A stretch of 56,630 bases of DNA from Verrucomicrobiaceae bacterium UBA2429 (GCA_002343505.1 DDQZ01000034.1:45336-101965), one strand, 5' to 3'; counted from the stretch's first letter, positions 17,975-27,896 are shown. Program-made: numbers and translations. Notes: generated by a model from the letters alone, not told the origin.

Positions 17975-20900
17975 ATGGAAAAAGCCATCTATTGGTTCTC
18001 GAAAAACCACGTCGCCGCCAACTTCCTGATGCTGGCGGTGATGATCGTGGGCTTCACCTCCTGGGGAAAGCTCAAGAAGGAAATCTTCCCCGAGACCTCC
18101 GTGGACGTGGTACTCGTGCGCATCCCCTACCCCAACGCCACGCCGGAGGAGGTGGAGCGCGGCGTGTGCGTGCCGGTGGAGGAGGCGGTGGAGGATGTCG
18201 AGGGCGTGGACCGCATCAAATCCACCGCCGGCCAGGGCATGGGCTCCGTGGTCATCGAGGTGAAGAGCGGCTACAAGGTGCGTGATGTGATGGACGACGT
18301 GAAAACGCGCGTGGACGCCATCACCAACTTCCCCGAGGAGGCCGAGACGCCGACGCTGGAGGAGATGATCCTCAATGCCGAGGTCATCAGCGTGGCCATC
18401 TACGCGGACACGGACGAGGCCAGCCTGCTGGAGATGAGCAACCGCCTGCGCGACGAGCTGCAGGGGCTGCCGGAGATCACCAAGGTCACGCTCTCCAACA
18501 ACCGCCCGTATGAGATCGGCATCGAGGTCTCCGAGGACACCCTGCGCGCCTACGGCCTCACTTTCGACCAGGTGGCCAGCGCTGTGCGGGCCAGCTCGCT
18601 CGACCTGCCGGCCGGCTCCGTGCGCACCGAGGCGGGCGAGGTGCTCGTGCGCACCGAGGCGCGGCGTTACCGCGCGGACGAGTTTGCCAGGATCACCGTC
18701 GTCACCCGCCAGGATGGCAGCCAGGTCAAGTTGGGCGAGATCGCGGACATCGTGGACGGCTTCGAGGAGATAGACCTGGAGTCCCGCTTCAATGGCAAGC
18801 CCTGCATGCTGCTGCGCGTCTTCCGCACAGGCAATGAGGACACGCTGAAGGTGGCTGCGGCGGTGAAAAAATTCATCGCCGAGGACGCGCCGCTTCTCTT
18901 TCCGGAGGGCGTGAGTTTTGATATCTGGAAGGACGACTCGAAGTACCTCTCCGGCCGCCTCGACCTGCTCGGGCGCAACGCCGTCTTCGGCTTCATCCTC
19001 GTGCTCCTCGTGCTCTCGCTTTTCCTGCGGCCCGTGCTGGCCTTCCTGGTGGCGCTGGGCATCCCGGCCTCCTTCATGGGCGCGCTCATGCTCATGCCCT
19101 GGCTGGGCGTGTCCATCAACATGATCTCCCTCTTCGCCTTCATCCTGGTGCTCGGCATCGTGGTGGATGACGCCATCATCGTCGGCGAAAACGTCTATGA
19201 GCGCATCAGCCGGGGGGAGGACCCGAAGCACGCCGCGCCCGCCGGCACGCACGAGGTGGGAGTCGTCGTCATCTTCGGCGTGCTCACCACCATGATGGCC
19301 TTCACGCCAATGCTGGGCCTCAGCGGCGTGAGTGGAAAAATCTGGCCCAACATCCCGCTGGTGGTCATCCCCACGCTCGCGTGGTCCCTCCTGCAGTCGA
19401 AGTTCGTCCTGCCCGCGCACCTCGCCCTGCTGCGCCGGCATGATCCCAACAAGCGCACCCTTTCCGACAAGCTGCTCGGCGGCGTGGACCGGACCTTGAA
19501 AGCCTTCATTGAGCGCGTTTACCAGCCCGTGCTGAATCTCGCCATGCGCTGGCGCTACGTCACCACCTGCCTCTTCCTGGCGTTGCTCGTCACTGTCGGC
19601 GGACTGGTCGGCACCGGCTGGATCAAGTTCAACTTCTTCCCCGATGTCGAGGCGGATGTCGTCATTGCCCGCCTGCGTCTCGCCGATGGCGTGGCCTTTG
19701 AGACCACGCGTGACGCCGTGCGCAAGATCGAGGCCGCCTCGAACCGGCTGAACCAGGAGTATCTCGAAAAACACGGCGCCTCCGTCATCCGCAACACGCT
19801 CGCCAGCGCCGGCGTGCAGCCATTCCTCAACGGCTTCGAGGCCCTCGCCGGAGCGCCGAAGGGCGACCACCTCGGCGAGGTCACCATCGAGCTCATTGAC
19901 GGCGCGGACCGGCAAATGAGCGGCATCGAGATCGCCTCCCGCTGGCGCGAACTCACCGGCCCCATCCCCGGCGCGCTCGAGCTGGCCTTCCAGACCCAGG
20001 GAGCGGGCGGCGGCAATGCCATTGATCTGGAGCTGACCGGCACCGACATCGTCGAGCTGGAAAAAGCCTCCGAGTTTGTGAAGACCGCCCTCGCCGACTA
20101 CCAGGGCGTCATTGACATCGCCGACAACAACAACCCCGGCCAGCGCGAGCTGAAGCTCGGCATCAAGCCCGCCGGCGAAATCCTCGGCCTCCGCCTCATG
20201 GATGTCTCCCGGCAGGTGCGCCAGGCCTTTTATGGCGACGAGACCCAGCGCCTCCAGCGCGGGCGCGACGAGGTGAAGGTCATGGTCCGCTACCCCGAGG
20301 CCGAGCGCCGCTCCCTGCAAAACCTCACCGAGATGAAAATCCGCGCCGCCGACGGCAGCGAGGTCCCATTTCATGAAGTGGCCGAGGTCAAGATGGGCCG
20401 CAGCGCCTCCGCCATTCGCCGCGCCGACCGCCGCCGCGCCATCAGCATAACGGCGGACATTGACAAGGCCGTGCCTGGGGCGAACGCCAACGAAGTCGTC
20501 AAGAGCCTTACTGCCGGACTTGAGCCAGAATGGTTTGAGCGATTTCCCATTATAGCTTGGTTGTTCAATCTCCAAAAGCCCCCACCTGGTGTGCTGAAGA
20601 AAATGCGTGACCACTTTCCAAGCGTCAGCCACAGCTTCGAGGGCGAGCAGAAAGACCAGCGCCAGTCTGTGGGGGAAATCGGGCGAAAGGCCCTGCTCGC
20701 TTTGCTCGGCATCTACGTGCTGCTGGCCATCCCGCTGCGCTCGTATTTTCAGCCGCTCATCGTCATGAGCGTCATCCCCTTCGGTCTTGTCGGCGCGGCG
20801 CTCGGCCATGTCGGCATGGGGCTGAACCTCAGCATCATGTCCATGTGCGGCATCGTCGCCCTGGCGGGCATTGTGGTGAATGACAGCCTCGTCATGGTCG

Positions 20901-21187
20901 AGTTCGTCAACCGCGAGCGCGCCCTGGGCCATGACTCCCACGATGCCGCCATCAAAGCTGGCATGAGACGCTTCCGCCCCATTCTGCTAACCTCCGTCAC
21001 CACCTTCGTCGGCATCATGCCCATGGTTTTTGAGACCGATCTGCAGGCGCGCTTTCTCATCCCCATGGCCGTCTCCCTCGGCTTCGGCATCCTCTTCGCC
21101 ACCTTCATCACACTGCTTCTGGTGCCGGTGATCTATCTCATCATGGAGGACACCGGGCGGTTCTTGCGCCGCGCCACAGCCGCGTAG
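17975..21187 (+). CDS. RND efflux pump, inner-membrane permease
   Basis: 1070-residue AcrB/HAE1-type proton-driven exporter. Two sets of transmembrane helices flank two large periplasmic loops. TM1 is in NHVAANFLMLAVMIVGF; TM4 carries the paired aspartates of proton relay (LGIVVDDAIIVGEN); TM10 has GIVALAGIVVNDSLVMVEF. It is the last gene of the operon with the TetR-lipoprotein and adaptor, so it is probably induced by a substrate that releases the TetR part. An unusual low-GC stretch encodes about 30 extra residues in the second periplasmic loop (around 845-890; EWFERFPIIAWLF, KPPPGVLKKM). GTG or ATG alternatives were not needed: the ATG fits the family N-terminus. Confidence 0.94.
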   Translation: MEKAIYWFSKNHVAANFLMLAVMIVGFTSWGKLKKEIFPETSVDVVLVRIPYPNATPEEVERGVCVPVEEAVEDVEGVDRIKSTAGQGMGSVVIEVKSGYKVRDVMDDVKTRVDAITNFPEEAETPTLEEMILNAEVISVAIYADTDEASLLEMSNRLRDELQGLPEITKVTLSNNRPYEIGIEVSEDTLRAYGLTFDQVASAVRASSLDLPAGSVRTEAGEVLVRTEARRYRADEFARITVVTRQDGSQVKLGEIADIVDGFEEIDLESRFNGKPCMLLRVFRTGNEDTLKVAAAVKKFIAEDAPLLFPEGVSFDIWKDDSKYLSGRLDLLGRNAVFGFILVLLVLSLFLRPVLAFLVALGIPASFMGALMLMPWLGVSINMISLFAFILVLGIVVDDAIIVGENVYERISRGEDPKHAAPAGTHEVGVVVIFGVLTTMMAFTPMLGLSGVSGKIWPNIPLVVIPTLAWSLLQSKFVLPAHLALLRRHDPNKRTLSDKLLGGVDRTLKAFIERVYQPVLNLAMRWRYVTTCLFLALLVTVGGLVGTGWIKFNFFPDVEADVVIARLRLADGVAFETTRDAVRKIEAASNRLNQEYLEKHGASVIRNTLASAGVQPFLNGFEALAGAPKGDHLGEVTIELIDGADRQMSGIEIASRWRELTGPIPGALELAFQTQGAGGGNAIDLELTGTDIVELEKASEFVKTALADYQGVIDIADNNNPGQRELKLGIKPAGEILGLRLMDVSRQVRQAFYGDETQRLQRGRDEVKVMVRYPEAERRSLQNLTEMKIRAADGSEVPFHEVAEVKMGRSASAIRRADRRRAISITADIDKAVPGANANEVVKSLTAGLEPEWFERFPIIAWLFNLQKPPPGVLKKMRDHFPSVSHSFEGEQKDQRQSVGEIGRKALLALLGIYVLLAIPLRSYFQPLIVMSVIPFGLVGAALGHVGMGLNLSIMSMCGIVALAGIVVNDSLVMVEFVNRERALGHDSHDAAIKAGMRRFRPILLTSVTTFVGIMPMVFETDLQARFLIPMAVSLGFGILFATFITLLLVPVIYLIMEDTGRFLRRATAA
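20505..20670 (+). other. Low-GC patch inside the RND permease gene
   Basis: A 60-base line here (20521-20580) has 26 G/C (43%) while 20401-20460 has 45 (75%). The frame stays open. It encodes the region between the GANANEVVKSL and SFEGEQKDQR motifs, where relatives I know are shorter. It may be an inserted or recombined segment. Confidence 0.55.
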
Positions 21188-21268
21188 CCGCCACTAGGCG
21201 CAGGGTCTTGGAGAAGCGGACGCGCGCCGAAGACGGGTGAGTCACGGCCCGAAAGCCCCGTGTTCAAG

Positions 21269-21286
21269 GGCGGATTATTTTCCGCC
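21269..21286 (-). terminator. Weak hairpin at the 3' end of the metallo-beta-lactamase gene
   Basis: GGCGGA-TTATTT-TCCGCC, a perfect 6-bp stem whose loop contains the stop codon of the reverse-strand gene. There is no T-tract, so terminator function is uncertain. Confidence 0.25.
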
Positions 21287-23197
21287 ATCTGTACCGGGCT
21301 CGCGGCCCTGGACGATGAAGTCGAAGACCTGTCCGTGGCGTTTGCCATCAAGGGTGATGTCCATCGGGATCATAAGCACACCAGTCGGGATGACGGCGGG
21401 GTCGGCGGCAAGCTTCACGGGAAAGCTGGCGCGGGATTTGGCGGGCACGCTGCCCTGCAGAACGGCGGGCTCGGCGCGCACACCGGGCGGTAGTTGCAGA
21501 ACGACGCGGTGCTTTTGCAGCGTGTCGCGGAAGTTGCGCACGGTGATGCTCACCTCGGCCGGCTGCGCGACATCGACTCGATACGGATACGCGCTGACCC
21601 AATACGGGTCGTAACCGTATTCATAGTCCTTGTCGGGCAGCAGGTCCTTGTATTTGCCGATCGCGCGCAGCGCCCAGTCGTGGTAGCGCTCGATGAAGGC
21701 CTTTGGCTCGGTCATGAGCACGCCATGCGCACCCATGATGATGTCCGGCTGAAGTTTTTGCAGGTATTTCGCCGCCACAAGGTAACCTTCCTCGATGATG
21801 GCGCTGTTGCGGGCGTTCACGCACTCGTGTCCGTTCTGCGCGGGATCGCTGGGATCACCGAACAGGTTGTCACCTGTGAAGACGACCTTTTTGCCGTCGA
21901 GCATGAGCCACAACGCATTGCCAAACTCCGTCTGGCCGGGCATCCAGTTGATGTGAAGCTGATAACCCTCCCACTCGATCACATCGCCGGCTTTGAGCAC
22001 GCGGTCGATCTTCGCCTTTTCAAATCCGGCATTGTAGGCGCCAATCATCGCCGGGTAGTCGTAGAAGCGCGGGTTCTCGCATTTGTCGGCGATGGTGTCC
22101 ATCGTCCAGAACTTCACGCCGTGGTCCTGCAGCGCGGGGAAGAGCGTGAAGTGGTCGCCATGCGAGTGGCTGATCCAGCAGGCGTCGATCTGCTTGAGGC
22201 CGAGATGTTCCTTCATGTCGCTGATGATGCGTTCGAGCACGAGTTTCGGGAACAAGCCGCAATCCAGCAGCAGGGCGTGACCGCTGTCAGCGATGAGGAT
22301 GGCGAAGTTCTTCCCAGCCATCTCCGGGCCGAACATGTAAAGGTGCGGCGTCACCTCGACGATGTAATTCGCCTTCGTCGGCTTCGTGGCGGGATGCGGG
22401 CCGCGCTTGGAGAGGTTGTTCACCGGATAGCCGCGCAGGTAGTCGGGGCGGAAGTCGGCGAGCTTTTTCTCATAAGCCGCGAACTGCGCCGCCGCGTCAT
22501 GGATGACCGGCCCCTGCGACGCAAATGCGGTCCCGATGTCAAGCGCGGCGAGCTTTTGCACCGAGGCGATGAGCGCGTCGAGACCCTTGCCGAAGCCGTA
22601 GTCCCACTCGGTGTCGAACCAGTTTGTCATCTTCGCGCCTTCGTGCATGACGCCGCCGATGAAGGCCGAGGCGCGGCCGTCGCGCCTCAAGACGAGGCTC
22701 ATGCCACCGGGGGAATGACCCGGTGTGCCCGCGCAGGCGAGTTGTAGGCCGCGCCATTCAAAAACGCCGCCGTCAGCGAGGACGTGGTCCACCCGCACAG
22801 GATCTGCGGGCGGGCGGACATAACTGGCGCCATGCACGCTGTGCTTGTCACCGAGACGCGGATGCCATTTGCGGAAGGAGAGAGGGGCTTCGAGGATTTC
22901 CTTCTCGATCTCCGATGCCGCCACCCTGGTGACCGTCCGGTCCAGCTTCGGCGCACCCTGGCAGACTTCCCGGTGGTGGTCGGTGAGGATCACCCACTCC
23001 ACACGCCTGACGCCGATTTTCTCAAGATGGTCAAGCACACTGCCGTCGCCGAGGTTGATGAGCAGCGCGGCGTCCCCGCTTTGGATCACATGGACGTTGC
23101 AGGTGTCCTTCCAGACATGAATGCCGGGCGCGGCTTCTTCAAATGCGGCGCGCGCCAGTACTTCGAGGGCCAGCAGAACGGTCAGGACGCGGATCAT
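21275..23197 (-). CDS. Secreted protein with two metallo-beta-lactamase-fold domains
   Basis: 640-residue exported hydrolase of unknown substrate. An N-terminal signal peptide (MIRVLTVLLALEVLARA) supports start 23197; an upstream in-frame start at 23239 would bury it. The first domain (about 20-270) keeps GTPGHSPGG but has TDHHREVCQG where HxHxDH is expected, so its metal site is probably incomplete. The second domain (about 300-545) has a full site: SHSHGDH, then FTGDNLFGDPSD and MGAHG. A C-terminal beta domain (about 560-640) resembles the accessory domain of other secreted MBL proteins. It converges with the RND operon and is divergent from the beta-helix protein gene. Confidence 0.85.
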   Translation of the reverse strand: MIRVLTVLLALEVLARAAFEEAAPGIHVWKDTCNVHVIQSGDAALLINLGDGSVLDHLEKIGVRRVEWVILTDHHREVCQGAPKLDRTVTRVAASEIEKEILEAPLSFRKWHPRLGDKHSVHGASYVRPPADPVRVDHVLADGGVFEWRGLQLACAGTPGHSPGGMSLVLRRDGRASAFIGGVMHEGAKMTNWFDTEWDYGFGKGLDALIASVQKLAALDIGTAFASQGPVIHDAAAQFAAYEKKLADFRPDYLRGYPVNNLSKRGPHPATKPTKANYIVEVTPHLYMFGPEMAGKNFAILIADSGHALLLDCGLFPKLVLERIISDMKEHLGLKQIDACWISHSHGDHFTLFPALQDHGVKFWTMDTIADKCENPRFYDYPAMIGAYNAGFEKAKIDRVLKAGDVIEWEGYQLHINWMPGQTEFGNALWLMLDGKKVVFTGDNLFGDPSDPAQNGHECVNARNSAIIEEGYLVAAKYLQKLQPDIIMGAHGVLMTEPKAFIERYHDWALRAIGKYKDLLPDKDYEYGYDPYWVSAYPYRVDVAQPAEVSITVRNFRDTLQKHRVVLQLPPGVRAEPAVLQGSVPAKSRASFPVKLAADPAVIPTGVLMIPMDITLDGKRHGQVFDFIVQGREPGTDGGK

Positions 23198-23320
23198 GTG
23201 ATGAATAACGCTGCCCGCCGCATTCCCCTCGCCATCCATTCCACAAATGACAGGGCGCGATTTGGAGGGGCGGTGGATTCAACTTGCCGTTCCGAGCAGA
23301 GGCGCGTTAAAAGGCTGGAA

Positions 23321-26197
23321 ATGCCGATTGTCTCCAAGATCATGAACCGCCGGACGGTGTGTCTGCTGGTATCCGGACTGCTGCTAAGCGCCGGGATTTG
23401 CCCGGCCTGGGAAAGCACTCTTTACGGTCCGGGCTGGCAGGCCACACCGGCGTTGTCGTTCGAGGAGGACAAGATCGTGCAGGATTTTTCCTTTGCAGGC
23501 TACCGGCGCGGCGAGGTGCCGCTGCCGGTGACGCCGCCGGGGCTGACTTACAACGCGGTAACGACCTATGGCGCGGACCCGACGGGCGCCGTGGACAGCA
23601 CGGTGGCCATACAGAGCGCCATCAATGCCGCCGCGGGGGCCGGGGGCGGCATCGTGTGGCTGCCGGCGGGGCTTTACAAAATCAGCCCGCAAGGGACGAA
23701 CACCTACTGCCTGCAAATCAACGCCAGCGGCGTGGTGCTTCGCGGCGCGGGGACCGGGCAGACCTTCCTGCTGAACACGCAGACGGTGATGCGGGACAAG
23801 AACATCATCAGCGTCACCGGCCCCTCCAGCGCGGCCTGGACGACGGTGCAGTCGCCCTCGACGAACATCACGACGGACCTGCCAGGCCCGGTGACGCAGA
23901 TCCCGGTGGCGAGCGTGGCGGGCTTTGCCGTGGGAGATCACATCCTCGTGCGCGCGGACCCGGGCGATGACTGGGCCACGGAGCATCTGGAGGATGGCTG
24001 GGTGGGCCACGCGGGCAGCTACGGACGGCTGATGTACCTGCGCCAGATCGTGGCGCTGGATGCGGTGAACAGCGTCATCACGCTCGACATCCCCACGCGC
24101 TACACCCTCAAGACGCGGGACAATGCGCGGATTTACAAAAAGACCACGCTGATCACCGGGGTGGGGCTGGAGGGCTTCTCCATCGGCAATGTGCAACATC
24201 CGGGGACGACGGGCTGGGGTGAAAATGATTACACCACGGCAGGCACCTCCGCTTATGAGGTGCATAACAGCTACGTCATCCGCATCAGCCGGGTGTGCGA
24301 TGGCTGGATCAAGAACGTGCATACTTACCAGCCGGCGGGCAACACGACCACGACCCACCTTTTAAACAACGGCGTCCTGCTCTCCGAGTGCTCCCGCGTG
24401 ACGGTGAAGGGCTGCTACTTCCGCAGGCCGCAGTTTGGCGGCGGGGGCGGCGCGGGCTACATGTACCGCCTCCAGAACAGCGGCGACTGCCTGGTGCGGG
24501 ATTCCACCGCCGAGTTCTGCCGCCACGGGTTTGTTTTTTCCCACATGGCCAGCAGCGGCAATGTGCTGCACGCCTGCCTGGACAAGACGACCGGCAAGCA
24601 GACGGGGAACACCGGCAATCAAAACACCTCCGGCAAGGGCAGCGATCATCACATGCACTTCAGCCACTCGAACCTGGTGGATGCCTGCACGGCGGACGGC
24701 AGTTGGTTTGAGGCGCGCTACCGGCCCTTTGGCTCGGTGCCGCTGCACAATCTGACCGCGGCGCACACCGTCTATTGGAACACGGAGGGCAAGGGCACGG
24801 CGGCTGCTTATGTGGTGCATTCCCAGCAGAGCCGCTACGGCTATGTGATCGGCACACGCGGCACGCTGACGGCGGTGAACACCGGCGGCACCTCGACGAG
24901 CAAAACGGCTCCCGAGGATCATGTGGAAGGCACGGCGCAGGGGGACACGCTCACGCCCTTCTCCCTCTTCCGCGAGCAGCGCCGCCGGCGGATCGGCCTG
25001 CCCACGGTCGCCGCGATGGCGGAGATGCGGGTGCTTTTTCCAAACAACACCGCGCTGGTGACACCGCAGGTTTGGTTCGGCGACTCCACCACGGCGCCAC
25101 CCGACGCCGTCTTCACCTGGGCATGCACCAGCGGACCCGGCGCTGCCGATCTGCAAAGCGCGGGCGGCTTTGCCGTGAATGCCGCCTTTCTCCTGCCGGG
25201 GGCGCACACATTGACGCTCACCATCAGCCGCCACGGCAGCCTGGAGGAGGACTGGGCTGCCAGCGCCCCCGCCACGGTGCGTGTGCTGCCCGCAGGCACG
25301 GTGGAAACGGAGTTGCCCCCCGTCGCGGACGCCCATGTGCAGGAAGGCACCGCGGATGCGAACTACAACACCACCGTCCTGTGGATGAAATATGTCGGCA
25401 GCAGCAACCCGGTGAACCGGGAGATCTTCATGCGCTTTGACCTTTCCAGCCTCGCAGGCCGCACGGTGCAGTCCGCGGAGCTACGCCTAAGTTCCACCGA
25501 GCCGGACACGGCGGCCACGGGTCAGACGCATTTCGTGGTAAACGACACCTGGAGCGAGACGGGCATCACCTGGAACACCCGCCCTGCGGTCTCGACTCTG
25601 CTGCAAACGTGGCCGCTCGCCCCCGACTACGCGCAGCGAATTGACCTCACCGCGGGCACTACTGCCGAGGCGGCAGGGGATGGCCTGCTTTCACTGCGTC
25701 ATTCCATCCAAAGCCAGACAAACAGCGCCACCGTCTTCAAATACGCCTCACGCGAGCACGCCACCACGGCCCTCCGTCCGCGCTTGCGCGTGCTGCACAG
25801 CGAAGTGTGGCCTTCCTTCACTGCGTGGATCAGCGGCTTCCCGCAAATACCCGCTGAATTCCGTGACGCCGATGATGATCCTGACGGCGACGGCGTGAAG
25901 AATCTGGAAGAATACGCAAGACGCGCCCAGCCGCATTTGGCCGAGGCCTTGCCCGCAGGTCTCCTGGCCGCTCGGGAAGGCGGAGCGCTGCGCCTGCGCG
26001 TGCCGGGCGGAGCATCCGTTCCGCCGGGAGTTTATCCCGTGCTGGAGCACAATGCAGGGTTGTCCCAGGCGGGCTGGCAGGCGCTGATGCGCGTCAGTGT
26101 GGAGGTGTCGGGCGCGGACCTTGTTTTCACGGTGCCGTCCGGGCTTGCGCAGGCGGGGCCGGGCTTCTTTCGTTTGAGGTACGAGGCCGTCCCATAA
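23321..26197 (+). CDS. Secreted right-handed beta-helix protein (pectate-lyase superfamily) with DNRLRE and Ca-binding C-terminus
   Basis: 958-residue exported protein, probably a polysaccharide lyase or glycosidase. Signal peptide NRRTVCLLVSGLLLSAG lies near the start. A Pectate_lyase_3-type entry motif (TTYGADPTGAVDSTVAIQSA, then GGIVWLPAGLY) begins the parallel beta-helix, which spans about 80-600. A DNRLRE-like stalk domain (PVADAHVQEGTADANYNT, REIFMRFDLSSL) follows at about 660-830. A calcium-loop segment DADDDPDGDGVKNLEEYA at about 850 is of the type used in bacterial surface or secretion modules. ATG 23321 has AAAAGG six bases upstream; ATG 23342 is the alternative. Catalytic residues cannot be assigned, so the substrate is open. 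Confidence 0.82.
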   Translation: MPIVSKIMNRRTVCLLVSGLLLSAGICPAWESTLYGPGWQATPALSFEEDKIVQDFSFAGYRRGEVPLPVTPPGLTYNAVTTYGADPTGAVDSTVAIQSAINAAAGAGGGIVWLPAGLYKISPQGTNTYCLQINASGVVLRGAGTGQTFLLNTQTVMRDKNIISVTGPSSAAWTTVQSPSTNITTDLPGPVTQIPVASVAGFAVGDHILVRADPGDDWATEHLEDGWVGHAGSYGRLMYLRQIVALDAVNSVITLDIPTRYTLKTRDNARIYKKTTLITGVGLEGFSIGNVQHPGTTGWGENDYTTAGTSAYEVHNSYVIRISRVCDGWIKNVHTYQPAGNTTTTHLLNNGVLLSECSRVTVKGCYFRRPQFGGGGGAGYMYRLQNSGDCLVRDSTAEFCRHGFVFSHMASSGNVLHACLDKTTGKQTGNTGNQNTSGKGSDHHMHFSHSNLVDACTADGSWFEARYRPFGSVPLHNLTAAHTVYWNTEGKGTAAAYVVHSQQSRYGYVIGTRGTLTAVNTGGTSTSKTAPEDHVEGTAQGDTLTPFSLFREQRRRRIGLPTVAAMAEMRVLFPNNTALVTPQVWFGDSTTAPPDAVFTWACTSGPGAADLQSAGGFAVNAAFLLPGAHTLTLTISRHGSLEEDWAASAPATVRVLPAGTVETELPPVADAHVQEGTADANYNTTVLWMKYVGSSNPVNREIFMRFDLSSLAGRTVQSAELRLSSTEPDTAATGQTHFVVNDTWSETGITWNTRPAVSTLLQTWPLAPDYAQRIDLTAGTTAEAAGDGLLSLRHSIQSQTNSATVFKYASREHATTALRPRLRVLHSEVWPSFTAWISGFPQIPAEFRDADDDPDGDGVKNLEEYARRAQPHLAEALPAGLLAAREGGALRLRVPGGASVPPGVYPVLEHNAGLSQAGWQALMRVSVEVSGADLVFTVPSGLAQAGPGFFRLRYEAVP

Positions 26198-26256
26198 GCG
26201 TCCGCGAATCGCCTCTGCCGCGCCGCAAAGTCCCGTCGTGTCGGACCGCTGAATGC

Positions 26257-26284
26257 TTGCCAGCCAGTGAAAGCCGTCTAGGCT
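26257..26284 (+). promoter_or_regulatory. serA promoter
   Basis: TTGCCA (26257-26262), 16-bp spacer, TAGGCT (26279-26284). The box ends 10 bp before the serA ATG, predicting a leader of about 3 bases. Confidence 0.5.
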
Positions 26285-26294
26285 GCGCGCCCCT

Positions 26295-27896
26295 ATGGCC
26301 CAAAAATTCAACATCCTCGTCGCAGACCCCATCTCGGAAACAGGCATCGAACTCCTCAAAAAGGAGCCGTCCTTCTCCGTGGAAGTGAACCTGGGTTTGA
26401 AGGCGGAGGCCGACTTCGCCGAGGCGGCGAAAAACGCGCACGCCATCATCGTGCGCAGCGGTGTGAAGGTCACTGCCAGGGTCATCGAGGCCGCGCCGAA
26501 CCTCAAGGCCGTGGGCCGCGCCGGCGTGGGTGTGGACAACATTGACGTTCCCGCCGCCAGCAAGCGCGGCGTGGTGGTGATGAACACGCCCGGAGGCAAC
26601 ACCATCTCCACCGCCGAGCAGGCCTTCACCCTCATGATGTCCCTGGCGCGCAAGACCCCGCAGGCGCACGCCAGCATTGTGGCCGGCAAATGGGACCGAA
26701 AGAGCTTCCAGGGCACCGAGGTCAACGGCAAGACGCTGGCCGTTCTGGGCATGGGCCGCATCGGCGCGGAGTTCGCCAAGCGCGCCAAGGCCTTCAACAT
26801 GCGCGTGGTGGCCTACGACCCCTACCTCTCAAAAAACCGCGCCGAGAGCCTCGGTGTGGAGCTTTTTGAAAACCTCGACGAGGCGCTCGGCCAGGCGGAC
26901 TTCATCACCATGCACATGCCGCTCACGCCTGACACCAGACACATGCTCAACGCGGAGCGGCTCGGCAGGCTGAAAAAGGGCGCGCGCATCATTAATTGCG
27001 CGCGCGGCGGCCTCATTGACGACAACGCGCTGGCTCAGGCGCTCACGGATGGCAAGGTGGCAGGCGCGGCCCTGGATGTCTTCGAGGTCGAGCCGCCGCC
27101 AGCTGACTACCCTCTTCTCAAGGCTCCGAACACAGTCTTCACGCCCCACCTCGGCGCCTCCACAGGCGAGGCCCAGGAAAACGTCGGCATCGAGATCGCC
27201 GAGGTCATCGCCGCGCACCTCCTGCACGGAACCATCGTCAACGCGGTGAACATGCCGAACGTGGACCCCAAGACGCTGGCCGAGAAGGGGCACTTCCTCA
27301 AATTCGGCGAGCTGCTCGGCCGCCTGCTCTCCCAGTTCGCCCCGGCGCGCTCCGGGCAGATCACCATCAGTTACAGCGGAAAAGTGGGCACGGGTGATAC
27401 ATCGCTCATTTCACGCGCCATCTTGAAAGGCTATCTTGAGCGCCCCTGCGGCACCGAGCAGGTGAACTACATCAACGCCACCGGCGTGGCGGAAAACCTC
27501 GGCATCCGCTTCAACGAAAGCCGCGTGCCGGATGCCAGCGAGTTCAGCGACCTCATTGAAGTGCAGGCCGCGAACGGCGCGGAGACGGCCAGCATCGCGG
27601 GCACATTCTTCGCGGGATCGCCGCGCATCGTGAAGGTGAACGGCCGCCACATCGAGACGCGACCGGAGGGCACTCTGCTGCTCATCGAGAACATTGACCG
27701 CCCCGGCATGATCGCCGCCTACAGCGCCGCGCTGGGTAAAAACCAGGTCAACATCGCCGACATGTCGCTGAGCCGGAACAAGGAGGGCGGCACCGCCTTG
27801 ACGCTCCTCACTCTCGACTCCACTCCCTCGCCTGAGGTCATCGCCGAACTGGAGGCCATCCCCGGCATCAGCCGCGTGCATTGCGTGGTGGTGTGA
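26295..27896 (+). CDS. serA: D-3-phosphoglycerate dehydrogenase (long form with ASB and ACT domains)
   Basis: First enzyme of serine biosynthesis, oxidising 3-phosphoglycerate to 3-phosphohydroxypyruvate with NAD. The 533-residue product matches the long type. The NAD-binding motif is LGMGRIGAEFAKRA near residue 152. The catalytic Arg lies in NCARGGLIDD, the Glu in FEVEPP and the His in FTPHLGAS. An intervening ASB domain (about 320-450) and a C-terminal ACT domain (ENIDRPGMIAAYSAALGKNQVNIADM) suggest feedback regulation by serine. A promoter sits just before the start. It converges with the ceramidase-like gene, only 12 bp between stops. Confidence 0.96.
   Translation: MAQKFNILVADPISETGIELLKKEPSFSVEVNLGLKAEADFAEAAKNAHAIIVRSGVKVTARVIEAAPNLKAVGRAGVGVDNIDVPAASKRGVVVMNTPGGNTISTAEQAFTLMMSLARKTPQAHASIVAGKWDRKSFQGTEVNGKTLAVLGMGRIGAEFAKRAKAFNMRVVAYDPYLSKNRAESLGVELFENLDEALGQADFITMHMPLTPDTRHMLNAERLGRLKKGARIINCARGGLIDDNALAQALTDGKVAGAALDVFEVEPPPADYPLLKAPNTVFTPHLGASTGEAQENVGIEIAEVIAAHLLHGTIVNAVNMPNVDPKTLAEKGHFLKFGELLGRLLSQFAPARSGQITISYSGKVGTGDTSLISRAILKGYLERPCGTEQVNYINATGVAENLGIRFNESRVPDASEFSDLIEVQAANGAETASIAGTFFAGSPRIVKVNGRHIETRPEGTLLLIENIDRPGMIAAYSAALGKNQVNIADMSLSRNKEGGTALTLLTLDSTPSPEVIAELEAIPGISRVHCVVV

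Noticed and set aside
16745..20941. 1398-codon open frame on the reverse strand across the efflux operon
   Set aside because: It mirrors the adaptor and RND pump genes, which have full family motifs; composition is His/Ala/Gly/Glu-rich as expected for an antisense shadow in high-GC DNA.
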